The notes beneath the pieces are model-generated. The model ran no database searches, was not told where the DNA came from, and was given only the letters and a program-made list of their open reading frames with translations. A stretch of DNA of 64,000 nt from Streptomyces griseocarneus (GTDB lineage Bacteria > Actinomycetota > Actinomycetes > Streptomycetales > Streptomycetaceae): contig NZ_BNBL01000014.1 in the NCBI RefSeq assembly GCF_014655595.1, forward strand, positions 1 to 64,000, in the 5' to 3' direction. Positions 19,345 through 27,871 of this stretch are shown in pieces (position 1 is the first letter of the stretch; each line of letters starts with the position of its first letter). A program made the translations under genes and the position numbers.

Positions 19345-21654
19345 ATGGCCCCGAGCCCGCGCCCCGTACGCCCCGCCGTCGCCCTCGCGGCCGTCGCCGT
19401 CTGCGCCGCCCTGCTCGCCGGCTTCCCGGCCGGTGCGGGCGGCGAGCCGCTCTACCGTGACGCGCGGGCCGGCACGGACGCCCGCGTACGCGACCTGCTG
19501 GGCCGCATGACGCTCGACGAGAAGATCGGGCAGATGACCCAGATCGCCGTCGTCCGCCTGCAGGGGGACTGCCGCGAGAGCGGCGGCGAGCTCACCGAGG
19601 CCTGCCTGCGGACCGTGCTCCACGACCATGCGGTCGGCTCGGTGATCTCCGGCGGCGGCATGGGCCCGCCGGTGAACACGCCGCGCGCGTGGGCCCGCAT
19701 GGTCAACGCCGTTCAGAAGTACGCCCTGGACCACAGCCGGCTGCGCGTTCCCGTGCTCTACGGCATCGACGCCGTCCACGGCCACCACAGCGTCCTCGGC
19801 GCGACCGTCTTCCCCCACCAGATCGGCCTCGCCGCGGCCTGGGACCCGGCGCTCGTGCGCGACTGCGCCGGGGCCACCGCCCGGGCCGTCGCCGCGACCG
19901 GCATCGACTGGAACTTCGCCCCCGTCGCCGACCTGGCCCGCGACCGGCGCTGGGGGCGCTACTACGAGACGTTCGGTGAGGACCCGCTGCTCGCGGGCGC
20001 CCTGGCCGCCGCGGCCGTGCGCGGGACCGAGGGCGCGCACGGCGCCAAGGACGTCGCGTCCACCGTCAAGCACTTCGGCGGCTACTCCGAACCCGCCAAC
20101 GGCCACGACCGGGTGCCCGCCGACGTCTCCCTCCGCTACCTCCAGGACACCCTCCTCGCCCCCTACCGCACGGCCGTCGAGGCCGGGGCGAAGAGCGTGA
20201 TGGTCAACTCCGGCGCGGTCAACGGCGTGCCCGCGACCGCCTCCCGCCACCTGCTGACGACGATCCTGCGGCAGCGGTGGGGGTTCGCCGGGGTCACCGT
20301 CAGCGACTGGCAGGACGTGCGGGCGCTGTGGACGAGGTACAAGGTGGCGGCGGATTACCCGCACGCCATCGCCCTCGCGGTCAACGCCGGGGTGGACATG
20401 GCGATGGAGCCCTACGAAGCCGGCGAGTTCACCGAGGGACTGCGCGCCGCCGTCCGCGACGGCCTCGTCTCCCCGCGGCGGATCGACGAGGCCGCCGGAC
20501 GCGTCCTGCGGCTGAAATTCACGCTCGGGCTCTTCGAGCGGCCGTTCGCCGACGCCGGACGGGCGGACCAAGAGGTCCTGGGCGCCGACCGCGACACGGC
20601 CCGCCGGGCCGCGGAGAGCTCGCAGGTGCTGCTGCGCAACGAGGGGAACGTCCTGCCGCTCGGGCCGTCGGTCAGGAAGATCGTCGTCGCCGGCCCGTAC
20701 GCGGACGACATCGCCGCCCAGACGGGCGGCTGGACCGTCGGCTGGCACCGGGTGCCCGAGGGGGTGAACGTGCCCGGTACGACCGTGCTCGCGGGCATCG
20801 AGGCGGCCGCCCCCGCCGGTACCCGCGTGGTACGGGCCCGCGATGCCGCCGACGCCGTGCGGCAGGCCCGTACCGCGGACGCGACCGTCGTGGTCGTCGG
20901 CGAGCGGCCGGCCGCCGAGGGCGCGGCCGACAGCCCCCGGCCGGAGCTCCCGGCGGACCAGCGGGAGCTGGTGAGGTCCCTGGAGGAGAGCGGCCGGCCG
21001 GTCGTCGTGGTCGTGCTCGCCGGGCGCCCCCTGGTGCTGGGCGAGGCGGCCGGCACGGAAGGGCTGCTGATGTCCTGGCTGCCGGGCACCGAGGGCGGCC
21101 ACGCCGTCGCCGGCGTGCTGTTCGGCGGCGTGAACCCCGGCGGGCGGCTGCCGGTCTCCTGGCCCCGCCGGACCGGCAACGAACCGCTGTACTACCAGCA
21201 GTTGCCGGGCACCAACGCGGGCGCGGAGTCCGCGCACGACGTGGCGTACGACTTCGGCGACGGCCTCTCCTACACCTCCTACCGCTTCGAGGCCATCGGC
21301 CTGGACGCGGCCACCGTCCCGGCCGGGCGGGAGGTGTCCGTGACGGTGCGGGTCGCCAACACCGGCGGGCGCGACGGCGATCTGGTCGTACCGGTGTACG
21401 TGTCGCGGCCGGTGAGCCGCGTCCTGGCGCCGCCGCGCCGGCTGGTGGCCTTCACCCGGACGCATCTGAGGGCGGGGGAGTCGCGCACGGTGCGGCTCAC
21501 CGTCCCGGCCCGGGCGCTCGAGGTGACCCCGGGCGACCTCGACGGAGCGGGGACGCCGCGGGTGGAGCCGGGCACGTACATCGTCAGCGCGGGGGCGCGC
21601 ACGGCCACCCTGACGATCACGCAGGGCGCGCAGGACGGGCCCGCGCGCCCCTGA
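19345..21654 (+). CDS. Secreted glycoside hydrolase family 3 beta-glycosidase
   Basis: A 769-residue exported enzyme of the GH3 three-domain type. The signal peptide (RPAVALAAVAVCAALLAGFPAGAGG) is followed by the (beta/alpha)8 domain with LYGIDAVHGHHSVLGATVFP and VKHFGGYSEPANGHD. The nucleophile Asp is in VTVSDWQDV. The alpha/beta sandwich follows, then a fibronectin-III-like domain (VSVTVRVANTGGRDGD). It should release terminal glucose or xylose from beta-glycans outside the cell. ATG 19345 is chosen for the signal peptide and the upstream GGAG; a longer in-frame start at 19240 is unlikely. Confidence 0.93.
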   Translation: MAPSPRPVRPAVALAAVAVCAALLAGFPAGAGGEPLYRDARAGTDARVRDLLGRMTLDEKIGQMTQIAVVRLQGDCRESGGELTEACLRTVLHDHAVGSVISGGGMGPPVNTPRAWARMVNAVQKYALDHSRLRVPVLYGIDAVHGHHSVLGATVFPHQIGLAAAWDPALVRDCAGATARAVAATGIDWNFAPVADLARDRRWGRYYETFGEDPLLAGALAAAAVRGTEGAHGAKDVASTVKHFGGYSEPANGHDRVPADVSLRYLQDTLLAPYRTAVEAGAKSVMVNSGAVNGVPATASRHLLTTILRQRWGFAGVTVSDWQDVRALWTRYKVAADYPHAIALAVNAGVDMAMEPYEAGEFTEGLRAAVRDGLVSPRRIDEAAGRVLRLKFTLGLFERPFADAGRADQEVLGADRDTARRAAESSQVLLRNEGNVLPLGPSVRKIVVAGPYADDIAAQTGGWTVGWHRVPEGVNVPGTTVLAGIEAAAPAGTRVVRARDAADAVRQARTADATVVVVGERPAAEGAADSPRPELPADQRELVRSLEESGRPVVVVVLAGRPLVLGEAAGTEGLLMSWLPGTEGGHAVAGVLFGGVNPGGRLPVSWPRRTGNEPLYYQQLPGTNAGAESAHDVAYDFGDGLSYTSYRFEAIGLDAATVPAGREVSVTVRVANTGGRDGDLVVPVYVSRPVSRVLAPPRRLVAFTRTHLRAGESRTVRLTVPARALEVTPGDLDGAGTPRVEPGTYIVSAGARTATLTITQGAQDGPARP

Positions 21655-21777
21655 GACGGACCCGTCATCCCTCCTTCTGAAGGATGACGGGACGGCCGGC
21701 GTACCCAACCCGCGTCGGATGCGCGAATGCAACCCTCCGGGGATGCTCTCATCACACGGGACTGATGGGGTGGGAGG

Positions 21778-22308
21778 GTGCAAAGCCGTACACCAGCCGA
21801 CACCGGACGGTCCGGGGCCGCGAGCGAGCTTCCGCTGAGCACGGAGCTGGCCTCGGCGGTCTCGGGCGCCCGCAGGCGCGCCGCGCGCGACGGCGACCGT
21901 CAGGCCGACACCGCCCACCTGCTGCACACGCTCCTCGAGGCCGACCCCGCCACGCGCCGCGCCTTCCACGGCGGGCCCGCCCAGGTCGCCCGGCTGCTCG
22001 GCTACCTGGTCCAGCGCACCATCGGCTACGGCCTGCGCTGGAGCGGCACCGTCGAGGACTCCGCCGCCCTGCCCGTCCTGGCCGGCGGCAGGGCGGCCGG
22101 CTGGTCGCCCGCCGCGTCCGGCGCCATGCGCCACGCCCGCGACCGGGCCCGCGCACGCGGCGCCGGCCGGGTCGAGGGGCTCGACCTGCTCGCCGCACTG
22201 GTGCGCGACCCCCGCTGCCGGGCGGTCGACGTGCTGCGCCGGGCCGGCGTCGACACCGCCGCGCTGGCCTCGGTGCTGGCGGAACACGCCTGTCCCGAGT
22301 GCCGCTGA
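21778..22308 (+). CDS. Clp N-terminal (ClpN) domain protein
   Basis: A 176-residue protein resembling double ClpN repeats: a first helical repeat with ADTAHLLHTLLEADPATRRA and a second with RVEGLDLLAALVRDPRCRAVD. There is no AAA+ module. Such proteins may act as substrate adaptors or decoys for ClpC/ClpP; no partner is nearby. It ends in a CPECR motif. The GTG start abuts a GGGAGG run, closer than usual, so the true start could be a few codons downstream. Confidence 0.78.
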   Translation: MQSRTPADTGRSGAASELPLSTELASAVSGARRRAARDGDRQADTAHLLHTLLEADPATRRAFHGGPAQVARLLGYLVQRTIGYGLRWSGTVEDSAALPVLAGGRAAGWSPAASGAMRHARDRARARGAGRVEGLDLLAALVRDPRCRAVDVLRRAGVDTAALASVLAEHACPECR

Positions 22309-22363
22309 TCACGACAGGACCATCGCTAGTGACGGTCATGTCCATTACTGCCATGATGCAGCG

Positions 22364-23470
22364 ATGCAAGCGACTTCTGGGAGAAGCGCGGGGCTGGGCC
22401 TTGCCCTGACGTCCGCGCTGGCGTTCGGTGGATCGGGTGTGGCGGCCAAGCCGCTGATCGAGGCGGGGCTGGATCCGCTCCACGTGGTGTGGTTGCGCGT
22501 GGCCGGCGCGGCCCTGGTGCTGCTGCCCCTCGCCTGGCGCCATCGCGCCCTCCTCATACGCCGGCCCGCGCTGCTCGCGGGCTTCGGACTGCTGGCCGTC
22601 GCCGGCGTGCAGGCCTGCTACTTCGCCGCGATATCCCGGATCCCGGTGGGCGTCGCCCTGCTCCTGGAGTACCTGGGGCCCGCGCTGCTGCTGGGCTGGG
22701 TGCGGTTCGTCCAGCGGCGTCCGGTGAGCCGGGCCGCGGCGGTGGGCGTGGTCCTCGCGGTGGGCGGGCTCGCCTGCGTCGTCGAAGTGTGGTCCGGGCT
22801 CGGCTTCGACGCCCTGGGCCTGGTGCTGGCCCTGGGCGCGGCCTGCTGCCAGGTCGGCTACTTCGTCCTGTCCGACCACGGCACCGACGGCGAGGCCCCC
22901 GCCGACCCCTTCGGCGTCATCGCGTACGGCCTGCTCATCGGCGCCCTGCTGCTGACCGCCGTCGCGCGCCCCTGGGAGATGGACTGGACCGTGCTGGCCG
23001 GGGCCGCCGACATGAACGGCACCGAGGTGCCGGCCGCGCTGCTGCTGGGCTGGGTGGTGCTCGTCGCGACGGTGGCCGCCTACCTCACCGGAGTGCTGGC
23101 CGTGCGTCACCTCTCCCCGCAGGTCGCCGGCGTCGTCGCCTGCCTGGAGGCCGTCGTCGCCACCGTGCTGGCGTGGGTGCTGCTGGGCGAGCACCTGTCC
23201 GGGCCGCAGCTGGTGGGCGGGGGGCTGGTGCTGATGGGCGCCCTCATCGCCCAGAGCTCCACGCCCAAGGCGGCGTCGGACGGGCCGGTGGCCGCGGGGG
23301 GCGGGGCGGCCGAGGGCGTGCCCGCCGGGCCGGATGCATCCGCCGGGCTTGAGGCGTCCGCCGGGCTTGAGGCGTCCGGCGGGCTTGACGTGCCCGCCGG
23401 GCTTGAGGCGTCGGGCGGACGGGAGTTGTCGGGCGGCCGGGAGTTGTCCGGCGACACCCGTCCGGCCTAG
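22364..23470 (+). CDS. EamA/DMT-family transporter with repetitive C-terminal tail
   Basis: Ten hydrophobic helices form two EamA halves (LGLALTSALAFGGSGVAAK and LGLVLALGAACCQVGYFVL). This is the drug/metabolite transporter fold, usually an exporter of metabolites or amino acids. After the last helix there is a cytoplasmic tail of about 65 residues made of GLEAS/GG-REL repeats encoded by degenerate DNA repeats. ATG 22364 has no ribosome site. GTGACG (22329-22334) and CATGAT (22352-22357), 17 bp apart, place a transcription start about at the ATG, so it may be leaderless. Confidence 0.87.
   Translation: MQATSGRSAGLGLALTSALAFGGSGVAAKPLIEAGLDPLHVVWLRVAGAALVLLPLAWRHRALLIRRPALLAGFGLLAVAGVQACYFAAISRIPVGVALLLEYLGPALLLGWVRFVQRRPVSRAAAVGVVLAVGGLACVVEVWSGLGFDALGLVLALGAACCQVGYFVLSDHGTDGEAPADPFGVIAYGLLIGALLLTAVARPWEMDWTVLAGAADMNGTEVPAALLLGWVVLVATVAAYLTGVLAVRHLSPQVAGVVACLEAVVATVLAWVLLGEHLSGPQLVGGGLVLMGALIAQSSTPKAASDGPVAAGGGAAEGVPAGPDASAGLEASAGLEASGGLDVPAGLEASGGRELSGGRELSGDTRPA
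23329..23452 (+). repeat. Degenerate tandem repeats in the transporter tail
   Basis: Several imperfect copies of an 18-bp unit (GCCGGGCTTGAGGCGTCC) encode GLEASA-like repeats, followed by two copies of a 15-bp unit encoding SGGRE-L. The repeats lie downstream of the last membrane helix and run into the promoter of the following leader ORF. Confidence 0.75.
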
Positions 23471-23473
23471 TCT
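23444..23473 (+). promoter_or_regulatory. Promoter of the leader ORF and second EamA gene
   Basis: TTGTCC (23444-23449) and TAGTCT (23468-23473) are 18 bp apart. The predicted start falls about at 23480-23481, the first base of the 11-codon ORF, giving a leaderless message. Confidence 0.55.
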
Positions 23474-23480
23474 GACGATC

Positions 23481-23516
23481 ATGCCGATGACTGTTCTGCC
23501 GCCTCCCGCCGCCTAG
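23481..23516 (+). CDS. Candidate 11-residue leader peptide with a PPP motif
   Basis: An ATG-TAG reading frame encodes MPMTVLPPPAA. It begins where the upstream promoter should start transcription. Three consecutive proline codons are a known ribosome-stalling sequence that needs EF-P. CTCCCGC at 23503-23509, within these codons, is exactly complementary to GCGGGAG at 23614-23620, the Shine-Dalgarno region of the EamA gene. A stalled ribosome here would free that site. This is inference; the ORF could be chance. Confidence 0.45.
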   Translation: MPMTVLPPPAA

Positions 23517-23544
23517 CGCGGGCGGCCGCTACCGGAGGACCGGA

Positions 23545-23565
23545 GCCGGGGACGACCTCCCCGGC
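23545..23565 (+). promoter_or_regulatory. Hairpin in the EamA leader
   Basis: GCCGGGGA (23545-23552) pairs with TCCCCGGC (23558-23565) around a 5-base loop, between the leader ORF and the transporter start. It has no U-tract, so it is more likely part of an RNA fold than a terminator. Confidence 0.5.
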
Positions 23566-23627
23566 CGATCGCCGCTGCCCGCAGACGGGATCACGCGATC
23601 ATCCACGTCTTCCGCGGGAGAACAGTC

Positions 23628-24773
23628 ATGCACAACTCCGCTCTTTCGGCCTGCCCTGAACGCGGCGGCCACCCCGCCGGCACGGCCGGCGACGACCGCC
23701 CCGGCGGCGCGCTGCCGGGCGGCACGGCCGCGATGTCCGTCGGCCGCGGCCTGGCCTGCGTCACCGTCGCCGCCGTCGGCTGGGGCACGGCGGGCGCAAC
23801 CGCCGCGCTGGCCTTCGACAGCAGCGGCCTGGGCCCCGTCGCGCTCACCTTCTGGCGGATGGCCGGCGGCCTCGTCCTGCTGCTGGCCGTCCGTGCCCTG
23901 CTGCCCCGCCGCACCGGCCCGGCACGGCCGCAGGAGCCGGCGCGTCACCGGGTGGCCCGCGTCCTGATCACCGGCCTGGGCCTGACCGTCTTTCAGGCCG
24001 CCTATTTCGGTGCCGTCGCCGGGACCGGAACGGCCGTCGGCACGGTCATCACGCAGGGCGCGGCGCCCGTGGTGGTGGCGCTGGGCGGCAGGCTGCTGAT
24101 GGGGGAGCGGCTGGGCGTGGGCGGCGGCGTGGCCGTCGCCGGGGCGCTGGCCGGGCTGGCGGTGCTGATGCTGGGCGGCGCCGGTACGGACGCGGTGCGT
24201 CCGCTGGGCGCCGCCATGGGGCTGCTGTCGGCGGCCGGCTATGCGGTGGTCACCCTCTACGGGCGCTACCTGGGCCGCCGGGGGAGGGGCGCCGACGCGT
24301 TCACCACGACGCTGACGTCCTTCGCGGTGGGGACCGTGTCGCTGCTGCCCCTGGCCGCGGCCGAGGGCCTGTGGCCCCGGGCGGAGGGGCTGGGACGCAC
24401 GCTGGGGCTGATGGCCTATCTGGTGGCGGTCCCCACGACGCTGTCGTACGGGCTGTTCTTCGCGGGGCTGGCGGCGGTACGGGCCACCACGGTCACCGTG
24501 ATCACGCTGCTGGAGCCGGTGACGGCGGCGGCCGTCGCGGTGGGGCTGCTCGGTGAGCGGCTGACCGCGCCGACCCTGCTCGGCACGGCCGTGCTGCTGG
24601 GCGCGGTGGCCGCGCTGGCCGTCGCGGAGACGCGCGGAGCGCCCGCCGCCGTGCCGGTGGAACCTGCCCTCGCGTCGGCAGGGCCGGCCGCCGCGCCGGT
24701 GGAACCGGCCTGTGCTGCCCGGCCGGTGGAGCGGGAGGGTGCCGCTCAGCGGTCGGCGAGGCCGGTGAGGTAG
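23628..24773 (+). CDS. EamA/DMT-family transporter
   Basis: A 381-residue protein with ten predicted helices in two EamA repeats (ACVTVAAVGWGTAGATAALA at the start, TTVTVITLLEPVTAAAVAVG near the end). It is a presumed metabolite exporter. Hydrophilic tails flank the core. GGGAG lies 7 nt before the ATG. A 110-base leader with a small ORF and hairpin precedes it. The C-terminal 28 bp overlap the end of the minus-strand flavoprotein gene. It belongs to a different EamA subfamily from the transporter just upstream. Confidence 0.88.
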   Translation: MHNSALSACPERGGHPAGTAGDDRPGGALPGGTAAMSVGRGLACVTVAAVGWGTAGATAALAFDSSGLGPVALTFWRMAGGLVLLLAVRALLPRRTGPARPQEPARHRVARVLITGLGLTVFQAAYFGAVAGTGTAVGTVITQGAAPVVVALGGRLLMGERLGVGGGVAVAGALAGLAVLMLGGAGTDAVRPLGAAMGLLSAAGYAVVTLYGRYLGRRGRGADAFTTTLTSFAVGTVSLLPLAAAEGLWPRAEGLGRTLGLMAYLVAVPTTLSYGLFFAGLAAVRATTVTVITLLEPVTAAAVAVGLLGERLTAPTLLGTAVLLGAVAALAVAETRGAPAAVPVEPALASAGPAAAPVEPACAARPVEREGAAQRSARPVR

Positions 24774-25429
24774 GCCGGCGCGGGGATGCCCGGGGCGAGG
24801 TCGTCCGCCGGGACCGGGGCTCCGTAGGCCGTGGTCACGGGGACGACACCGCTCCAGTGCGGCAGCGCGAGATCCTCGGGGTCGTCGTTGGGGCCGCCCG
24901 TGCGGACCTTGGCCGAGACCTCCTCGAGGTCGAGGCACAGCACGGCCGTGGCGGCCAGCTCCTTGGGCGACGCCGGGCGGGAGTCGGCCGCCCGGCCCGG
25001 CACGACCTGGTCCACCAGCGCGTCGAGGGCGGCGGTCAGCTCGGCCGGGTCGGTGACCCGCCGGGCCCGGCCGTGCACCACCACGGAGCGGTAGTTGAGG
25101 GAGTGGTGGAACGCCGAGCGGGCCAGGACCAGGCCGTCGACGTGCGTGACCGTGACGCACACGGGCATCCCCTCCTCCCCGCTGCGGTCCGCGGCGCGCA
25201 GCGGCCGCGAGCCGGTCGAGCCGTGGACGTACAGGCGCTCGCCGATCCGGCCGTAGAGCGTGGGCAGGACGACGGGGGCGCCGTCGCGGACGAAGCCGAG
25301 GTGGCAGACGTAGCCGGCGTCGAGTATCGCGTGGACCTGCTCGCGGTCGTAGGAGGCGCGTTCGCGGGCACGGGTGGGGGTGGTGCGCTCGGTCTTCTCG
25401 TACTGCCCGGGAACCGTGGAAGCAGGCAT
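24746..25429 (-). CDS. Pyridoxamine 5'-phosphate oxidase-like (NimA-type) protein
   Basis: A split-barrel FMN or haem-binding fold of 227 residues: AGYVCHLGFVRDGAPVVLPT, LYVHGSTGSRPLR, NYRSVVVHGRARRV. It resembles NimA/nitroimidazole reductase-like proteins of unknown substrate. ATG 25429 is chosen because GGAGAG precedes it; an ATG four codons earlier is possible. It diverges from a MocR-type regulator with 35 bp between the starts, which suggests that regulator controls it. Its 3' end overlaps the EamA gene by 28 bp. Confidence 0.85.
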   Translation of the reverse strand: MPASTVPGQYEKTERTTPTRARERASYDREQVHAILDAGYVCHLGFVRDGAPVVLPTLYGRIGERLYVHGSTGSRPLRAADRSGEEGMPVCVTVTHVDGLVLARSAFHHSLNYRSVVVHGRARRVTDPAELTAALDALVDQVVPGRAADSRPASPKELAATAVLCLDLEEVSAKVRTGGPNDDPEDLALPHWSGVVPVTTAYGAPVPADDLAPGIPAPAYLTGLADR

Positions 25430-25457
25430 TGCGCTCTCCATTGAACTAGTGCATAGT
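25429..25457 (+). promoter_or_regulatory. Promoter for the MocR gene
   Basis: TTGCGC (25429-25434) and CATAGT (25452-25457) are separated by 17 bp. The start of transcription would be at about 25464, one base before GTG 25465. Confidence 0.5.
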
Positions 25458-25464
25458 GTTGTTT

Positions 25465-26796
25465 GTGCTAGGAGAGTATCGGATCGAGGGTCGTCGCGCA
25501 GCGGACATTTCCGCGAGCGTGGAGCGGGCGGTCGGTGAAGGCAGACTGGCCCCGGGTGAACTGCTGCCTCCGTTGCGGGAGTTGGCGGTCGAGCTGGGCG
25601 TCAATCCCAACACCGTCGCGTCCGCGTACCGCACGCTGCGCGACCGTGGGGTGATCGAGACTGCGGGCCGCCGAGGGAGCCGGGTGCGGCCGCGCCCGGC
25701 CAGCACGCCCCGAGAGATGCTGCGGGTGGAGGCGCCGGAGGGGGTGCGCGACGTCTCGAGCGGCAATCCCGACCCGGCCCTGCTGCCCCCGCTCGAAGAG
25801 GCGCTCGCCGCCGCTGCCGCCCGTTCCCGCACCGCTCCCGTGCTCTACGGCACCCCGGCCGTGGACAGCGAGCTGGAGCGGATGGCCCGCGCGGCCTTCA
25901 CCGAGGAGGGCGTTCCCGAGGGGCCGGTGGCGGTCACCTCGGGAGCGCTGGACGGCATCGAGCGGGTGCTGAGCGCCCACCTGCGCCCCGGGGACGCCGT
26001 CGCCGTCGAGGACCCGGGCTGGGGAAGCCTCCTGGACCTCGTGCCGGCGCTCGGGCTGCGGCCCGTTCCCGTCGCCGTCGACGACGACGGCCCCCTTCCC
26101 GGGGAGGCCGAGCGCGCGCTGCGCGCGGGCGCCCGGGCGCTGGTCGTCACCGACCGGGCGCAGAACCCCACGGGAGCGGCGATCGGTGAGGCGCGCGCCC
26201 GCGAGCTGCGCGCCGTGCTCTCCGGCCATCCCGGGGTGCTGCTCATCGAGGACGACCACGGCCACGGCTTCGTCGACCTGCCGCTGCACTCCCTGGCCGG
26301 GGCCACCACGCACTGGGCGCTGGTGCGTTCGGTCGCCAAGGCCTACGGCCCCGACCTGCGGCTCGCGGTGCTCACCGGCGACGCGGTGACCGTGGACCGG
26401 GTGCTGGGGCGGCAGCGGCTGGGGCACGGCTGGGTGAGCCATCTGCTGCAGGACGCCGTGCTGCACCTGTGGCGTGAGGGGGCCGTGGACCAGCGGGCGG
26501 TGGCGGCCTCGTACGGGCGGCGCCGCGACGCCCTGCTGGCGGCGCTGCGGGAGCGGGGGATCACGGCGCACGGGCGCAGCGGGGTGAACGTGTGGCTGCC
26601 GGTGCCGGACGAGACGGGCGCGGTGGCGCGGCTGCTGCAGGCGGGCTGGGCGGTGGCGCCCGGGGCGCGCTTCCGCCTCGGCTCCCCGCCCGGGGTGCGG
26701 GTCACCGTCTCCTCGCTGTCCCCGGACGAGATAGGGACGGTCGCGGACGCGCTGGCGTCCGCGACCGTCCCGGTGCCCGCGGGGCGTTACGACTGA
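25465..26796 (+). CDS. MocR/PdxR-type regulator: GntR winged helix fused to an aminotransferase-like domain
   Basis: The GntR winged helix (about 1-75) has the signature ELGVNPNTVASAYRTLRDRG. A fold-type I PLP domain (about 90-440) follows, with the presumed PLP lysine in SVAKAYGPDLR. Such proteins use an aminotransferase fold as a sensor, often for PLP or amino compounds. GTG 25465 starts the conserved LGEYRI sequence and fits a leaderless transcript; GTG 25456 is an alternative. Divergence from a pyridoxamine oxidase-like gene is a common MocR arrangement and suggests that gene is its target. Confidence 0.88.
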   Translation: MLGEYRIEGRRAADISASVERAVGEGRLAPGELLPPLRELAVELGVNPNTVASAYRTLRDRGVIETAGRRGSRVRPRPASTPREMLRVEAPEGVRDVSSGNPDPALLPPLEEALAAAAARSRTAPVLYGTPAVDSELERMARAAFTEEGVPEGPVAVTSGALDGIERVLSAHLRPGDAVAVEDPGWGSLLDLVPALGLRPVPVAVDDDGPLPGEAERALRAGARALVVTDRAQNPTGAAIGEARARELRAVLSGHPGVLLIEDDHGHGFVDLPLHSLAGATTHWALVRSVAKAYGPDLRLAVLTGDAVTVDRVLGRQRLGHGWVSHLLQDAVLHLWREGAVDQRAVAASYGRRRDALLAALRERGITAHGRSGVNVWLPVPDETGAVARLLQAGWAVAPGARFRLGSPPGVRVTVSSLSPDEIGTVADALASATVPVPAGRYD

Positions 26797-26815
26797 AGGG
26801 TGCGCCGTCGGCGTG

Positions 26816-27871
26816 CTACGGCCGGGCGGCCGCCTCGGCCTCCGCGACGGCGGCGGTCTCCGGGACGACGGCGGTCTCCGGGGCGGTCTCGGTTCGGGCG
26901 GTGGCAGCGGCCTCGTCCTCCGAGCGGGCCGCCGTCCGGGACGTGCCCGTGCCGGCGCCCCGGCTCTGGGTGAGGGCCGCGCCGGCCAGGACGATCAGGG
27001 CTCCGACGGGAGTGTTCCAGGTCAGGTCCTCGCCGAGGAGGCTGACGCCCGCCGCCGTCGCGACGACGGGGATGAAGTAGGTGGTCATGGTGGCGGTCGT
27101 CGGCCCGACCTCGGCCACCAGCGCGTACTGCAGGAGGAAGGCGAGCCCGGTGCCCAGCGCGCCCAGCGCGAAGACCGCCAGCAGCGGCACGACGGGGAAG
27201 GAGGACGGCAGCGGGCTGAACAGCGGGGCGACGACGGCGAGCTGGGCGGCGCCCAGCAGCAGCTGGCTGCCGGACTTCGCCAGGTGGGAGTCGCCGGTGT
27301 CCGACAGGGTGCGCCGGACGTAGATCCAGCCGACGGCGTAGCTCAGCGACGCGATCAGGGCCAGCAGGGTGCCCTCGGCGTCCTGGCCCGAGAAGCCCTG
27401 CCAGGCGCCGAGCACGGTGAGCACGCCGATGAAGCCCAGGCCCAGCCCGGCGAAGCGGCGCCGGGTCGGCCGGTCCTCGGAGAGGGCCACGAGCGAGAGG
27501 AGCATGCCCCACAGCGGGGTGGTGGCGTTGCAGATGCCCGCCAGGGTGGTGGAGATGCTCAGTTCGGCGTAGGCGAAGAGCGTGAACGGCAGGGCGTTGC
27601 AGAGGAAGGCCGCGACGGTCAGGTGCGCCCACGTCCGGCCCCGGCGGGGCAGCCGCTGCCGGGTGACCAGCAGCGTCACCAGGAGCACCGCCGCCCCGAA
27701 GAACATCCGGCCGAAGGAGACGTACAGCGGGGCGAAGCCGTCGGTGCCGACCTTGATGAACAGAAAGCTGAAGCCCCATATGAGGGACAGGACGCCGAAC
27801 CGTATGCGCCAGTCCACGGTGGGGCGGGCGGCAGGGGCGGCGGAGGATCCGGGCGTGGCGGCGGTGCTCAT
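26816..27871 (-). CDS. EamA/DMT-family transporter
   Basis: A 351-residue transporter with ten helices in two EamA repeats (FGVLSLIWGFSFLFIKVG, then TLLALIASLSYAVGWIYV). A tail of about 45 residues is rich in Ala, Thr and Glu. ATG 27871 is the likely start. TTGTTC and CATCGT, 17 bp apart on the minus strand, place the transcription start at the ATG. An upstream TTG at 27898 has no support. It diverges from a LysR regulator with a 74-bp control region and is its probable target. Confidence 0.88.
   Translation of the reverse strand: MSTAATPGSSAAPAARPTVDWRIRFGVLSLIWGFSFLFIKVGTDGFAPLYVSFGRMFFGAAVLLVTLLVTRQRLPRRGRTWAHLTVAAFLCNALPFTLFAYAELSISTTLAGICNATTPLWGMLLSLVALSEDRPTRRRFAGLGLGFIGVLTVLGAWQGFSGQDAEGTLLALIASLSYAVGWIYVRRTLSDTGDSHLAKSGSQLLLGAAQLAVVAPLFSPLPSSFPVVPLLAVFALGALGTGLAFLLQYALVAEVGPTTATMTTYFIPVVATAAGVSLLGEDLTWNTPVGALIVLAGAALTQSRGAGTGTSRTAARSEDEAAATARTETAPETAVVPETAAVAEAEAAARP

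Noticed and set aside
21684..22409. Short ORF starting at ATG 22339 (MSITAMMQRC) as a leader of the first EamA gene
   Set aside because: It overlaps the EamA start out of frame, lies within the probable promoter, and shows no pairing or stall motif.
23329..23452. CRISPR-like array
   Set aside because: The repeats are contiguous, in frame with a transporter tail and without spacers.
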